From Bacillota bacterium (GTDB taxonomy: Bacteria; Bacillota; Clostridia; Tissierellales; Tissierellaceae), in NCBI GenBank assembly GCA_030602225.1, contig JAUWAD010000005.1, forward strand, positions 1 through 47,434: DNA of 47,434 nucleotides, in the 5' to 3' direction. The notes under the pieces are model-generated. The model saw only the letters and a program-made list of their open reading frames with translations. It was not told where the DNA came from and ran no database searches. The number at the start of each line of letters is the position of its first letter. Position 1 is the stretch's first letter. This document shows, piece after piece, positions 28,678-36,451 of the stretch. Made by a program: the position numbers and the translations under genes.

Positions 28678-29106
28678 TTAAGTACATTTATATACATAGT
28701 CATCAACTTCTTTAGTACCTATTTTTACTCTCTTACACAAAGAAGAATAATCGACACATAAAGTTAATCTTGGATACTCCCCCTGTCCGAAAGGAGCTTT
28801 TTTATGTTGAAAATAGAAAGTAATTTCTCCCAGTCCCTTATTCGATTGGCTCTCTTCTCGTTTCTCCATATAATCAAAGGTGAATACAGTTTCCTCAATT
28901 AAGAGTGGAAGCGTTTTATCATCCTCTTTGGTCAGATAGATTGTAGCAGTTAGTACAGCAGAAGATTGATTTATATATACTTCTCTATTAAACTGCGTCT
29001 TCAACTCCTCAATAATAGGATATATATCCTTATGTCTTTCAATAGACTTAAGCTTTGATCTTTGTCTACGCATTGCAGTTTTTATTGTGTTTGTATAAAG
29101 TGTCAT
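28678..29106 (-). CDS. Hypothetical protein, 142 aa
   Basis: ORF; 'IKTAMRRQRSKLKSIE' resembles a segment of 30095-30481. Confidence 0.5.
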   Translation of the reverse strand: MTLYTNTIKTAMRRQRSKLKSIERHKDIYPIIEELKTQFNREVYINQSSAVLTATIYLTKEDDKTLPLLIEETVFTFDYMEKREESQSNKGLGEITFYFQHKKAPFGQGEYPRLTLCVDYSSLCKRVKIGTKEVDDYVYKCT

Positions 29107-29554
29107 TATTTCCTCCTTTAAGAAAGATTAAGTCTTCTTTGGTTAAACTGTCTTCTTCATGTTTTATAATGTCTTCAGCACTATAACCATCCTGCTTCAT
29201 TAATTTCCATCTCCTCTTTTTTTGTGCTGTGTCCTCAATATTTACTCTCTTTACTTCTCCGTTCTTATTCTTTTTAAAAGCAATTAAAGGAGACTGTGGA
29301 ATCTTTTTAAGTAGAACCCAAAGTTTTCCATCCTTCCAAAGTCTTTTCACTTTCATCTGTGCAGCTTTTATAGGATCAATATCAGATAGAATCTTTATTT
29401 CTCTCCTGAGAGAAAGAAGAACTTCTGTTTGAATTTCTCTATCTTCACAGGGAAGGAATAATTCATCTCCAAGTTCAGATTTACTAACTTCATCAAGCCA
29501 TTTTATTATAATGTCTCGGGTTTTCAAGTCAGTACCTTTACTTTCTTGTAACAC
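29066..29554 (-). CDS. Hypothetical protein, 162 aa
   Basis: ORF in a cluster of overlapping small genes. Confidence 0.5.
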   Translation of the reverse strand: MLQESKGTDLKTRDIIIKWLDEVSKSELGDELFLPCEDREIQTEVLLSLRREIKILSDIDPIKAAQMKVKRLWKDGKLWVLLKKIPQSPLIAFKKNKNGEVKRVNIEDTAQKKRRWKLMKQDGYSAEDIIKHEEDSLTKEDLIFLKGGNNDTLYKHNKNCNA

Positions 29555-29907
29555 ATTGTTCCTGGGGAGCTACTATAGTTATCTTTGACCCTACTTTTCC
29601 TATAAAAAAGACCAACTAAAAGTTTTTCATAGAAAATTTTAACGTCTGTGTAATGGCACAAGTCTTTTTCTTTTGGTTTTCGCCCTTTACCCAAGCCCTT
29701 TACTTTTATTACTATATACCTTTCCTGTCCGGGAATAAGAGCATGAAGAATAAACTTTTCTGCAGTCACCTTAGTTGTAAATGTCATTACTCCAACAGTT
29801 TCTTTTCTTGCCTCTACAACACTACCTTTTTTATAGTAAAGACAGTATTTACCTGTTATCAGACAACTCTTTCTATCTTCTGTTACTACTTTCCATCTTA
29901 TTAGCAT
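29524..29907 (-). CDS. Hypothetical protein, paralog of 30708-31100
   Basis: Shares 'G....AR(K/E)(E)T.GV..F.TK..A..F' and 'SSPGTMCYKKVKVL' with SSPPKGTICYPAVEVL. Confidence 0.55.
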   Translation of the reverse strand: MLIRWKVVTEDRKSCLITGKYCLYYKKGSVVEARKETVGVMTFTTKVTAEKFILHALIPGQERYIVIKVKGLGKGRKPKEKDLCHYTDVKIFYEKLLVGLFYRKSRVKDNYSSSPGTMCYKKVKVLT

Positions 29908-29936
29908 AGTTTCCTCCTTTTACTTCTCAGTAGAAA

Positions 29937-29959
29937 AGTCAATAATTGACATAGCTTAG
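29937..29959 (-). repeat. Dyad element copy 6 (core 29938-29950)
   Basis: Minus strand CTAAGCTATGTCAATTATTGACT. Confidence 0.9.
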
Positions 29960-30094
29960 TTCTACCACCATGTTCTCCAAGGTGGTTTATATGGCTTGGA
30001 TAAGTAATATATTATAAGACAGAAAACTATTCCAAGTATGAATATAAATAAACTGACCATGAGGTAAAGTAGGAGTATTTTCATTTTGTCCTCC

Positions 30095-30481
30095 TTAATT
30101 ATTCTGGAAGTATTCCTCTATTTCCTCTTCGTTCTTCCCATCTTGAAGCATCCTTCTTCTTATCTTCTCGTTATCTGTAGTACCAGTGCTGATCTTCTCT
30201 TCAAGAGGAGCTTCATTGCCTTCTGAATCAATTATAGCAAAGTTAAACTCTTCTATATTCTTACCAATAATAACTGCAAGATCATCTTCTTTAGTTCTCT
30301 TAGAGATAGTAATGATAGAAGCTATTGAAGGAGCAATCTTTTCAAGCTTATTTCTTTGCCTGTGCAGAGACATTCTTATTCTATCCATCTGTTTCTCATT
30401 ATCACACTTGATAACAAGAGTCTGTCCAGGTGGAAGATCTTCCATTACATAGTTAAATATGTCAATTGGATTAGCTTTCAA
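30095..30481 (-). CDS. Hypothetical protein, 128 aa
   Basis: ORF with RBS ggagg. Confidence 0.5.
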   Translation of the reverse strand: MKANPIDIFNYVMEDLPPGQTLVIKCDNEKQMDRIRMSLHRQRNKLEKIAPSIASIITISKRTKEDDLAVIIGKNIEEFNFAIIDSEGNEAPLEEKISTGTTDNEKIRRRMLQDGKNEEEIEEYFQNN

Positions 30482-30504
30482 TTATTTCACCTCCTTAATT
30501 TGAT

Positions 30505-30655
30505 ATACGGGGCAAGAATTGAACTTGCAATCAACAGGGCTGCCTGTTTTCAGTACTTACCTTCCCTATGGGGCTTTAGATATCCTCAGATAAGTCTTCA
30601 CCTGAATCGGTGCTTTGCAACACGAAAGCATTGAACCAATAATGCTATCCCGTAT
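30505..30655 (-). ncRNA. tRNA-like element: acceptor, D-like and T arms plus expanded central domain
   Basis: Minus strand: ATACGGG...CCCGTAT acceptor (7 bp); AGCA-TTATTGGTTCAA-TGCT D-like arm; GCAAG-TTCAATT-CTTGC T arm; AACAGG-CAGC-CCTGTT variable-arm-like hairpin. 151 nt is too long for an ordinary tRNA. Confidence 0.45.
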
Positions 30656-30707
30656 AAAGATATAGTTAAGTAGTATAACTCTTAATAGTCATCCTCACAC
30701 TCAGCAT

Positions 30708-31100
30708 CTATACAATTAGACTCTCCACAAAATTTGCATCGTTTTCACTTTCTCTTAATACTTCTACTGCAGGATAACAGATAGTTCCTTTTGGAGGAGA
30801 TGACATATCTGATACACAAGATTTTTTACTGTAGAAATACAGCAAACCTCCATAACCACAGATATATTTAGGAGTTTTACCTCTCCCAATAGGAAGAACT
30901 CTTAAGATTCTTTTCTCATATGCTGTTACAGTTTTTAAAAAGTTTTTAGCTTGTTTCTTCGTTTTAAAGCAGAATACTCCAAGTGTGTCCTCTCTTGCTG
31001 TCGTTATTCCTCCTTGTATATATCTAAGATTATAACCTTTTCTGTGTTCAAACATACTTTTATTATATTTTACTATTTTAAATACTGGCCTTCTTGGCAT
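30708..31100 (-). CDS. Hypothetical protein, paralog of 29524-29907
   Basis: See 29524-29907. Confidence 0.55.
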   Translation of the reverse strand: MPRRPVFKIVKYNKSMFEHRKGYNLRYIQGGITTAREDTLGVFCFKTKKQAKNFLKTVTAYEKRILRVLPIGRGKTPKYICGYGGLLYFYSKKSCVSDMSSPPKGTICYPAVEVLRESENDANFVESLIV

Positions 31101-31113
31101 AGTCCCTCCTTTA

Positions 31114-31560
31114 TTATCTTATTATAATAAACTCTTTTTGTAGGAGTTCTTTTATCAAATCTCCAACATGAGATAGTGATACATTTAAAGCTTTAGCTTT
31201 GCATTTCGCTGCCTTTAGAATATCAGCTCTGAACTCTATCTCATGTTGTTCTGTCCAATCTCCTTGATAAATACCAGTGAACTCTTCCAGCTGCTTTATC
31301 TTAGCAGTTAAATTGTAGATACTGCGGTTAAAGTGCTCTGCCTCCTTTATTACTTTAGTATCAATACAAGAAAAATGTACTTCTATTGCAACAGCAGTAT
31401 ATAGTTTACCCAGTTTTGCTTTCTGCTGCTCCTCTGGATTATCTCCCGGGCCAAGAGTGATTAGCGTTGTATAGTCTCCCTCAATAAATTGCTTTTTACA
31501 AGCAGGGCATAATTCTCCTATGGAAGGGTGGTCTTTAGTTTTTGGGCCATATCTTTCCAT
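31114..31560 (-). CDS. Hypothetical protein with N-terminal zinc motif
   Basis: 'GELCPACKKQFIEGDYTTLI'. Confidence 0.5.
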   Translation of the reverse strand: MERYGPKTKDHPSIGELCPACKKQFIEGDYTTLITLGPGDNPEEQQKAKLGKLYTAVAIEVHFSCIDTKVIKEAEHFNRSIYNLTAKIKQLEEFTGIYQGDWTEQHEIEFRADILKAAKCKAKALNVSLSHVGDLIKELLQKEFIIIR

Positions 31561-31707
31561 TTAATCCTCCTTCTAAACTCTATAATATCTTATGGGTCTT
31601 AACGCTTTTCTTTCTTCTTCTGTTACTGTTTTAATAATCTTTACTTTATTAAACTTTGGCCATAGGAACTTTTTTGGGCATCCTTCAAATATTGTAGTTT
31701 TCATACT

Positions 31708-32109
31708 TTACCTCCTTTCTTGATAAGTGTAATTCCTGTACGCATAAATCAGCATATCAACAAGTTCTTGAACAGGTTTCTTTTCAAGAATTTGTCTACA
31801 TTTTTTACAAGTTCTGACAAAATCAGTAATTGCTTCCCTGTTCTTTGAAACAAGCTCCTTTGGAACATGGGAAGTGATAAACTCAACAGTGATAGATTTA
31901 CAGCAGGAACAGGAGATATTCCTCTGAATTTGAACAGGAACTCCCTTATCTTTTAAGTTAGTATATTGAAGTAGTTTTCTGTTTCTTACTTTCTTTGGTT
32001 TCTTAAAACCTAAAGAGAGTAGAATCTTTTGATTTTTCAGGGTCTGGCTGTTCCAGTCTATGTTAATTATCTTTGGCATTTGAGCTCCTCTTTCTTCACT
32101 GCTTCCCAT
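31708..32109 (-). CDS. Hypothetical protein with CSCC...CKKC Cys pattern
   Basis: ORF; likely start MPKIINIDWN. Confidence 0.45.
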   Translation of the reverse strand: MGSSEERGAQMPKIINIDWNSQTLKNQKILLSLGFKKPKKVRNRKLLQYTNLKDKGVPVQIQRNISCSCCKSITVEFITSHVPKELVSKNREAITDFVRTCKKCRQILEKKPVQELVDMLIYAYRNYTYQERR

Positions 32110-32491
32110 ACCTCTAGAATAGAGGGATTATAATTTTTAGATATCGCTGATTGTAAACTGATTGTATTTATACTGGATGCCTCTCGCTGTCTCTTCCACT
32201 CTTTCTTAGGACATACTTTCATCCTTTGTTCACAAGCTCTTCAGCTTTTTGATCACTTACTCTTGAAACTACTACATTTTCATTTTTTACACACTTCATA
32301 ATTTCTCCTTTAATATTCTCAGTCTTTCTATTTGCTGTGTACTTTCAGTAAGATTTATTTGCTCTAAGACTTCTTGGCAATATCTAAAGCGACTTGATAT
32401 TTACCATTTTAATACCTAAAATTATATATTCTAAGGCTTGCTTAGTTGTTAGTTCTACCTTCATTTTATCTTCTCTCCTTTTAAGTATCCA

Positions 32492-32514
32492 TGTCAATTT
32501 TTGACTTTGCTTGG
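32492..32514 (-). repeat. Dyad element copy 7 (core 32493-32505)
   Basis: Minus strand CCAAGCAAAGTCAAAAATTGACA. Confidence 0.85.
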
Positions 32515-32787
32515 ATGATAAATTCCTGCTTTCTTCTTTTCATCTATAGTATAAAACCTAAATAGGAACTGTCTGTTCCTGTTAGGATTAATATATCTAC
32601 TTTTGGTGTTAATCTTAATACTCTCCTTTAAAAGGACTTGTGGCATGAAGTGCAGTAAGATAAACTTCATGCCAGGTTCATAATCCCAAAGATCTATAGA
32701 TTTATTTATCATAGATTTTGGATTCTCCTCTGCCCAGGTTCTGCCTGTGACTAAGGCCAGAATAAAATTTAGTGTCTTTTCTTGCAT
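32494..32787 (-). CDS. Hypothetical protein whose C-terminus is encoded by a dyad element
   Basis: ORF; the last codons H-P-S-K-V-K-N-stop lie in CCAAGCAAAGTCAAAAATTGAC. Confidence 0.45.
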   Translation of the reverse strand: MQEKTLNFILALVTGRTWAEENPKSMINKSIDLWDYEPGMKFILLHFMPQVLLKESIKINTKSRYINPNRNRQFLFRFYTIDEKKKAGIYHPSKVKN

Positions 32788-33002
32788 TCAAACCTCCAAG
32801 AGACTGTAAGAATTGCCTCTTACAGCCTGTTGAGGATTTAATTGGTAGTTTCAAGTTCCTTCTTTGCGAGTTCACCAAGCTCCTGTCTGTCTGCAGCAGA
32901 AAGTTCTTTAAGCTCTGTCATACTAACCCTATTAAAGTCATCTCCGAAATAGGTTCTGATAGCCTTTACATTGCTCATTTCCTGTGTTTCAGTCATTGTT
33001 AA

Positions 33003-33203
33003 TCACCTCCTTTGTCTCAAATAAAAGTTAAGATGTACATTAAAAGGTAAATAGGATAGTGCTTCATTTAAACTTGTAGGATATGCAAGTGCAAGCTCTG
33101 CTAATGGCCAACCCTCTTTTGGTGGAGTGAACTCCTTGCAGGTCTTTGAATCGTGCATAACTTCCCTGCAAGGTGTATTGCATCTATTACAGTCTGATCT
33201 CAT
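33003..33203 (-). CDS. Small Cys-containing hypothetical protein
   Basis: ORF with RBS aaaggagg, downstream of a sigma70-like promoter. Confidence 0.45.
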   Translation of the reverse strand: MRSDCNRCNTPCREVMHDSKTCKEFTPPKEGWPLAELALAYPTSLNEALSYLPFNVHLNFYLRQRR

Positions 33204-33278
33204 AGTTACCTCCTTTTGTTAAGATCTTCCATTATAACTCCTCCCTTTATTTAATTAATTTCAGTTTTAATAAGTACA

Positions 33279-33307
33279 TTTTAACATATTTACACCCAGT
33301 TGTCAAG
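33279..33307 (-). promoter_or_regulatory. Sigma70-like promoter, minus strand
   Basis: Minus strand TTGACA-actgggtgtaaatatgt(17)-TAAAAT; shares TTGACAACTG with the promoter at 25868-25896. Confidence 0.6.
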
Positions 33308-33340
33308 AACTAATTTCAAGTTACCATGTATATATTACAG

Positions 33341-33656
33341 GTAACATTGAACGGTGAACGAAAATAACATTGTACGAGAACACGGAACGGTGAACATTCT
33401 CTACCCTTTTCGGGTCAAAATAATTGACCTTGCTCAGATTCTCTCAGTTTTATCCTTTTAAGCTCTTTCTTTTCTTATTAATAATATATCTTATATATAT
33501 AATATTATTTATATATTAATTTAGGCTAAGAGAGAAATAAAAGACTTTAAAGAAGAGCTTAGAACATCTAAGCTAGGTCAACAAAATGGCACCGAAAAGC
33601 ACAGGGAATGTTCACCGTTCACCCGATATGGTAACATGTTCAATGTTCACCGTTCT
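33341..33656. other. Candidate replication origin: four mirrored GAACGGTGAAC iterons around an AT-rich core
   Basis: GAACGGTGAAC at 33349-33359 and 33385-33395; GTTCACCGTTC at 33610-33620 and 33645-33655; AT-rich 33472-33524; dyad elements or half-sites at 33414-33428 and near 33569-33582. Confidence 0.55.
33413..33437 (-). repeat. Dyad element copy 8, inside the origin candidate (core 33414-33428, 5-nt centre)
   Basis: Minus strand CTGAGCAAGGTCAATTATTTTGACC. Confidence 0.75.
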
Positions 33657-33682
33657 ATACCTTAAATCCTTCTCAGCTCCAT

Positions 33683-33705
33683 AGTCAATAATTGACTTTG
33701 CTTAG
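33683..33705 (-). repeat. Dyad element copy 9 (core 33684-33696)
   Basis: Minus strand CTAAGCAAAGTCAATTATTGACT. Confidence 0.9.
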
Positions 33706-33849
33706 TTATTTTAAGACTATATCAACTATTTCAGTTTGTAGTTTAAGAATTTCTTTTAAAACTTTTAACTCTACTTCTCGCTCCTTAATTTTCTTTTGTG
33801 TTATTTCTCTTTGGTTGATTAAGTCTATCTTTTGATCTTTAGTAAACAT
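33706..33849 (-). CDS. Small coiled-coil protein, 47 aa (not in track)
   Basis: MFTKDQKIDLINQREITQKKIKEREVELKVLKEILKLQTEIVDIVLK*; RBS aaaggaga. Confidence 0.5.
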   Translation of the reverse strand: MFTKDQKIDLINQREITQKKIKEREVELKVLKEILKLQTEIVDIVLK

Positions 33850-33898
33850 AGCAATCTCCTTTCAGAGCAGTTTATAGACTTACTCAGGTCTTGGTTGC

Positions 33899-34051
33899 TT
33901 AGTGAAAGTACCTGTAATAATTCCTGTAGAAGTTATCTTCTGGGTCTCTACTCTTTATTATCATCAGATCAATCAGCTCTCTAGTAGTTTGATTACAGAT
34001 AGTGTAAAGGCTGTCTAACTCAAGAAAGTCAAGTATTCTAACAAAGTACAT
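33899..34051 (-). CDS. Small hypothetical protein, 50 aa (not in track)
   Basis: MYFVRILDFLELDSLYTICNQTTRELIDLMIIKSRDPEDNFYRNYYRYFH*; RBS aaggaga. Confidence 0.45.
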   Translation of the reverse strand: MYFVRILDFLELDSLYTICNQTTRELIDLMIIKSRDPEDNFYRNYYRYFH

Positions 34052-34074
34052 AGTAGTCTCCTTTTAAGGTTTAT

Positions 34075-34263
34075 TTATTCATCTGTTAAAAGATCTCCCA
34101 GCATAATCTCAGTGATATCTGTAAGTGCTTCATCCAGTGTAATATGCCGATCAGTGTAATCATACATAATATCATTAAGCCTTTTCTTATAATTATCAGA
34201 TAATAGGCTGGTATCAACATCAGCCTTAATAATTATAGCTGTCATAGAATTACCCCCTTTCAA
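34075..34263 (-). CDS. Small hypothetical protein
   Basis: ORF; likely start MTAIIIKADVD after gggg. Confidence 0.4.
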   Translation of the reverse strand: MKGGNSMTAIIIKADVDTSLLSDNYKKRLNDIMYDYTDRHITLDEALTDITEIMLGDLLTDE

Positions 34264-34719
34264 GATTTACTTAGTTATTTCAATGTAAGTATTTCCATTG
34301 TCATCTCCAAAACCAGCCTGTTTGAAAAGTTCTGCTAATTCAATAACTGATATTTCTCTATCACCTGATAGTACTTCAGCTTTCTTTTCCAATCTTGGTG
34401 GTATAATAATATTCATAGATATTCTGATTCGAGTAAGCATATAATCACCTCCTTTTAAGGTTACTTGTTGTTACTGTTACCAGCAATCAATCCACACTCC
34501 TTTTACTTTTTCAGCACAGGATGTATGAGCGTATCTTGTTGGAACTGTTGAGCTGTCAAGATATTTCATACGATTAAAGATTGGATTTTTACAGATATAA
34601 CATATAGCTTTAATTTTCTTTTCTCTGTTATACCTGTATCTTCTTTTTTCATTTTAACCTCTCACTTAGTTGTTATTAATCTTGCCAGATACTTATGACT
34701 GTTGACCAGCAAAGCTGGC

Positions 34720-35139
34720 TTATGATTTAATTTTGTTGATTGCCGCTGTTGCCTCTTCATGACTATGACCTTGTTCAATGAAATAGTCATAAAGTGCTGA
34801 CTGCTTAATCCCGCCTCTTTTGGCAGCCACTGCGTCGGGATCTTTGAAATAGAAGCCAGCTTCAGTGTGGACGATTTTAAACTTCTTGTCGCAGAGATCA
34901 TCATAACGCTCATTCATCTTATCAGCTCGTTCAGCATCAGAGAACTCTGTTCCGCCCATTGCCGAAATGATATCTGCTTCATATTGTTTGAAGCCATAGA
35001 GCTGTAAGAAGAGTTTGCCTTCAGGTGTAACCAGATTTAAATCGAATGCAGTTTCAATTGTTACAATGTTGTTAGTTTCAGCATCAAATAACCATTGCCT
35101 GCGTATCTTTTTTGTTACTTTAATTTTGTCTTCACTCAT
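34720..35139 (-). CDS. Hypothetical first gene of the minus arm, ~139 aa (MSEDKIKVTKKIRRQW...)
   Basis: ORF with RBS ggaggg; internal Met preferred over the track start at 35154. Confidence 0.6.
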   Translation of the reverse strand: MSEDKIKVTKKIRRQWLFDAETNNIVTIETAFDLNLVTPEGKLFLQLYGFKQYEADIISAMGGTEFSDAERADKMNERYDDLCDKKFKIVHTEAGFYFKDPDAVAAKRGGIKQSALYDYFIEQGHSHEEATAAINKIKS

Positions 35140-35244
35140 GATATATCCCTCCATCGGCGCAATGCGCCTAGGTTATGCCATAAGCATCTGACAAGATCAA
35201 TAACATCAAATTGTCAAAGAGCATTGGAAAGTACTAATCATTTT

Positions 35245-35277
35245 ACAATACACTCAACTATTTGTTAAGTGTATTGT
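35245..35277. terminator. Perfect 10-bp inverted repeat in the divergent region
   Basis: ACAATACACT-caactatttgtta-AGTGTATTGT. Confidence 0.4.
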
Positions 35278-35285
35278 GAAACAAT

Positions 35286-35390
35286 TAATCCCACATATGT
35301 CTAAATTCATCCCGCACTGAAAATAACCAGTCAGGTAATCCGTCTATTTCAGCATGTAATATGGTTAAGAGTTGCTTTTCTCTCCACATA
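35286..35390 (-). CDS. Micro-ORF, 34 aa
   Basis: MWREKQLLTILHAEIDGLPDWLFSVRDEFRHMWD*; RBS gggagg; preceded by repeated leader. Confidence 0.45.
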
Positions 35391-35436
35391 ATGAACCTCC
35401 CGAAGTTAGAGTTATTTAAAAGAACACTTGAAATGA

Positions 35437-35574
35437 TTAACCAAGATCGAAATATAATCTATACTGTGGGAGATACCGTCGTTGACAACGAACTCCCGCA
35501 TTTAATATATCTTTAGTATCGCCATTTCTCTCTTCAATAAAGCCTACTAGTTCACGAAACCTGATATAAAACAT
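35437..35574 (-). CDS. Micro-ORF, 45 aa
   Basis: MFYIRFRELVGFIEERNGDTKDILNAGVRCQRRYLPQYRLYFDLG*; RBS aggaga; preceded by repeated leader. Confidence 0.45.
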   Translation of the reverse strand: MFYIRFRELVGFIEERNGDTKDILNAGVRCQRRYLPQYRLYFDLG

Positions 35575-35629
35575 AATAATCTCCTAAAGTTAGAGTTATG
35601 TAAAAGAACAAAATTTCAAATTCAACTGC

Positions 35630-35658
35630 ATTAAATCACAAATTTGAACATTTGTCAA
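35630..35658 (-). promoter_or_regulatory. Sigma70-like promoter, minus strand
   Basis: Minus strand TTGACA-aatgttcaaatttgtga(17)-TTTAAT. Confidence 0.5.
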
Positions 35659-35904
35659 CAAAAATATGACGCTGGTGTCTAACATATTGAAATGATTACA
35701 TATTCCTGTGCCTCTGCTTGGAAGTAAAAGCCTGGTATTAACACCAGATGAAGACCCCCAAGACCCCAAGAGCCTCAGCAGGCGTCAATGATAGGATACT
35801 ATTTTACACCCAGACAAAAAATAAACAGTTCACTTAACTGCAAAGCAGCTGAAAGATGAAGGGTATATTTTGATGTGAAAATGTTGTTCACTAGAAAATA
35901 ATTC

Positions 35905-35933
35905 TTGACAACTTATGATTTTTGTGGTATGGA
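35905..35933 (+). promoter_or_regulatory. Sigma70-like promoter for the virion arm
   Basis: TTGACA (35905-35910)-acttatgatttttgtgg(17)-TATGGA (35928-35933), about 40 bp upstream of the first plus-arm gene. Confidence 0.5.
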
Positions 35934-35973
35934 TGACTATGTTAAATCTCTATATTCATTGGAGGATCTTTAA

Positions 35974-36417
35974 GTGTTAGATATAGATACTGAAGTATTA
36001 CTTGACATGAATGAGAAGGGACTTACTTTTAAAGAGCAGGCTGAAGAACTTGGCTGTTCTCCTACTACTATATCTAATAGAATTGCTAAGATTCAGCAAG
36101 AGCAGGGAATCTTAATGAAGTACAGAACCCTCCAATCCCTTCAACTTACCAGTATACAAGCTAAAATCCTTGAAAGTATAACACCAGAAAAAATTGACCA
36201 GGCACCTTTAAGAGATCTTGTTGTTGCCTTTAAAATATTAAAGGATAAAGAACTTGTAGTAGATGGGAAACCTTCTGAGATTAAAGGGCTTGTTAGTTAT
36301 CTGATAAAAATGGAAAGAGAACAACTTGTCCTTAGTCAAGCTGAAGAAGTTATTGTTGAAGGGGAAGTTGAGGAATCTGGTTCTGTTGAAGATCCGGATT
36401 ATATTCCTGAGTTATAA
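35974..36417 (+). CDS. Putative small terminase subunit / HTH protein
   Basis: N-terminal HTH 'TFKEQAEELGCSPTTISNRIAKIQ'; first gene of the packaging module; GTG start after ggagg. Confidence 0.55.
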   Translation: MLDIDTEVLLDMNEKGLTFKEQAEELGCSPTTISNRIAKIQQEQGILMKYRTLQSLQLTSIQAKILESITPEKIDQAPLRDLVVAFKILKDKELVVDGKPSEIKGLVSYLIKMEREQLVLSQAEEVIVEGEVEESGSVEDPDYIPEL

Positions 36418-36418
36418 C

Positions 36419-36442
36419 TAAGGAGAGAAGTCAATAATTGAC
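36419..36442 (+). repeat. Dyad element copy 10 (core 36430-36442)
   Basis: CTAAGGAGAGAAGTCAATAATTGAC. Confidence 0.85.
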
Positions 36443-36451
36443 AATACTGAT

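Noticed and set aside
30356-30634. Plus-strand ORF 30356-30634 over the tRNA-like element
   Set aside because: Antisense to the minus-strand arm and overlaps the structured element; no RBS.
35461-35502. Plus-strand TTGACA-17-ATATAT at ~35465
   Set aside because: Lies inside a plausible minus-strand micro-ORF, with a poor -10 and no downstream plus gene until 35974; too weak to call.
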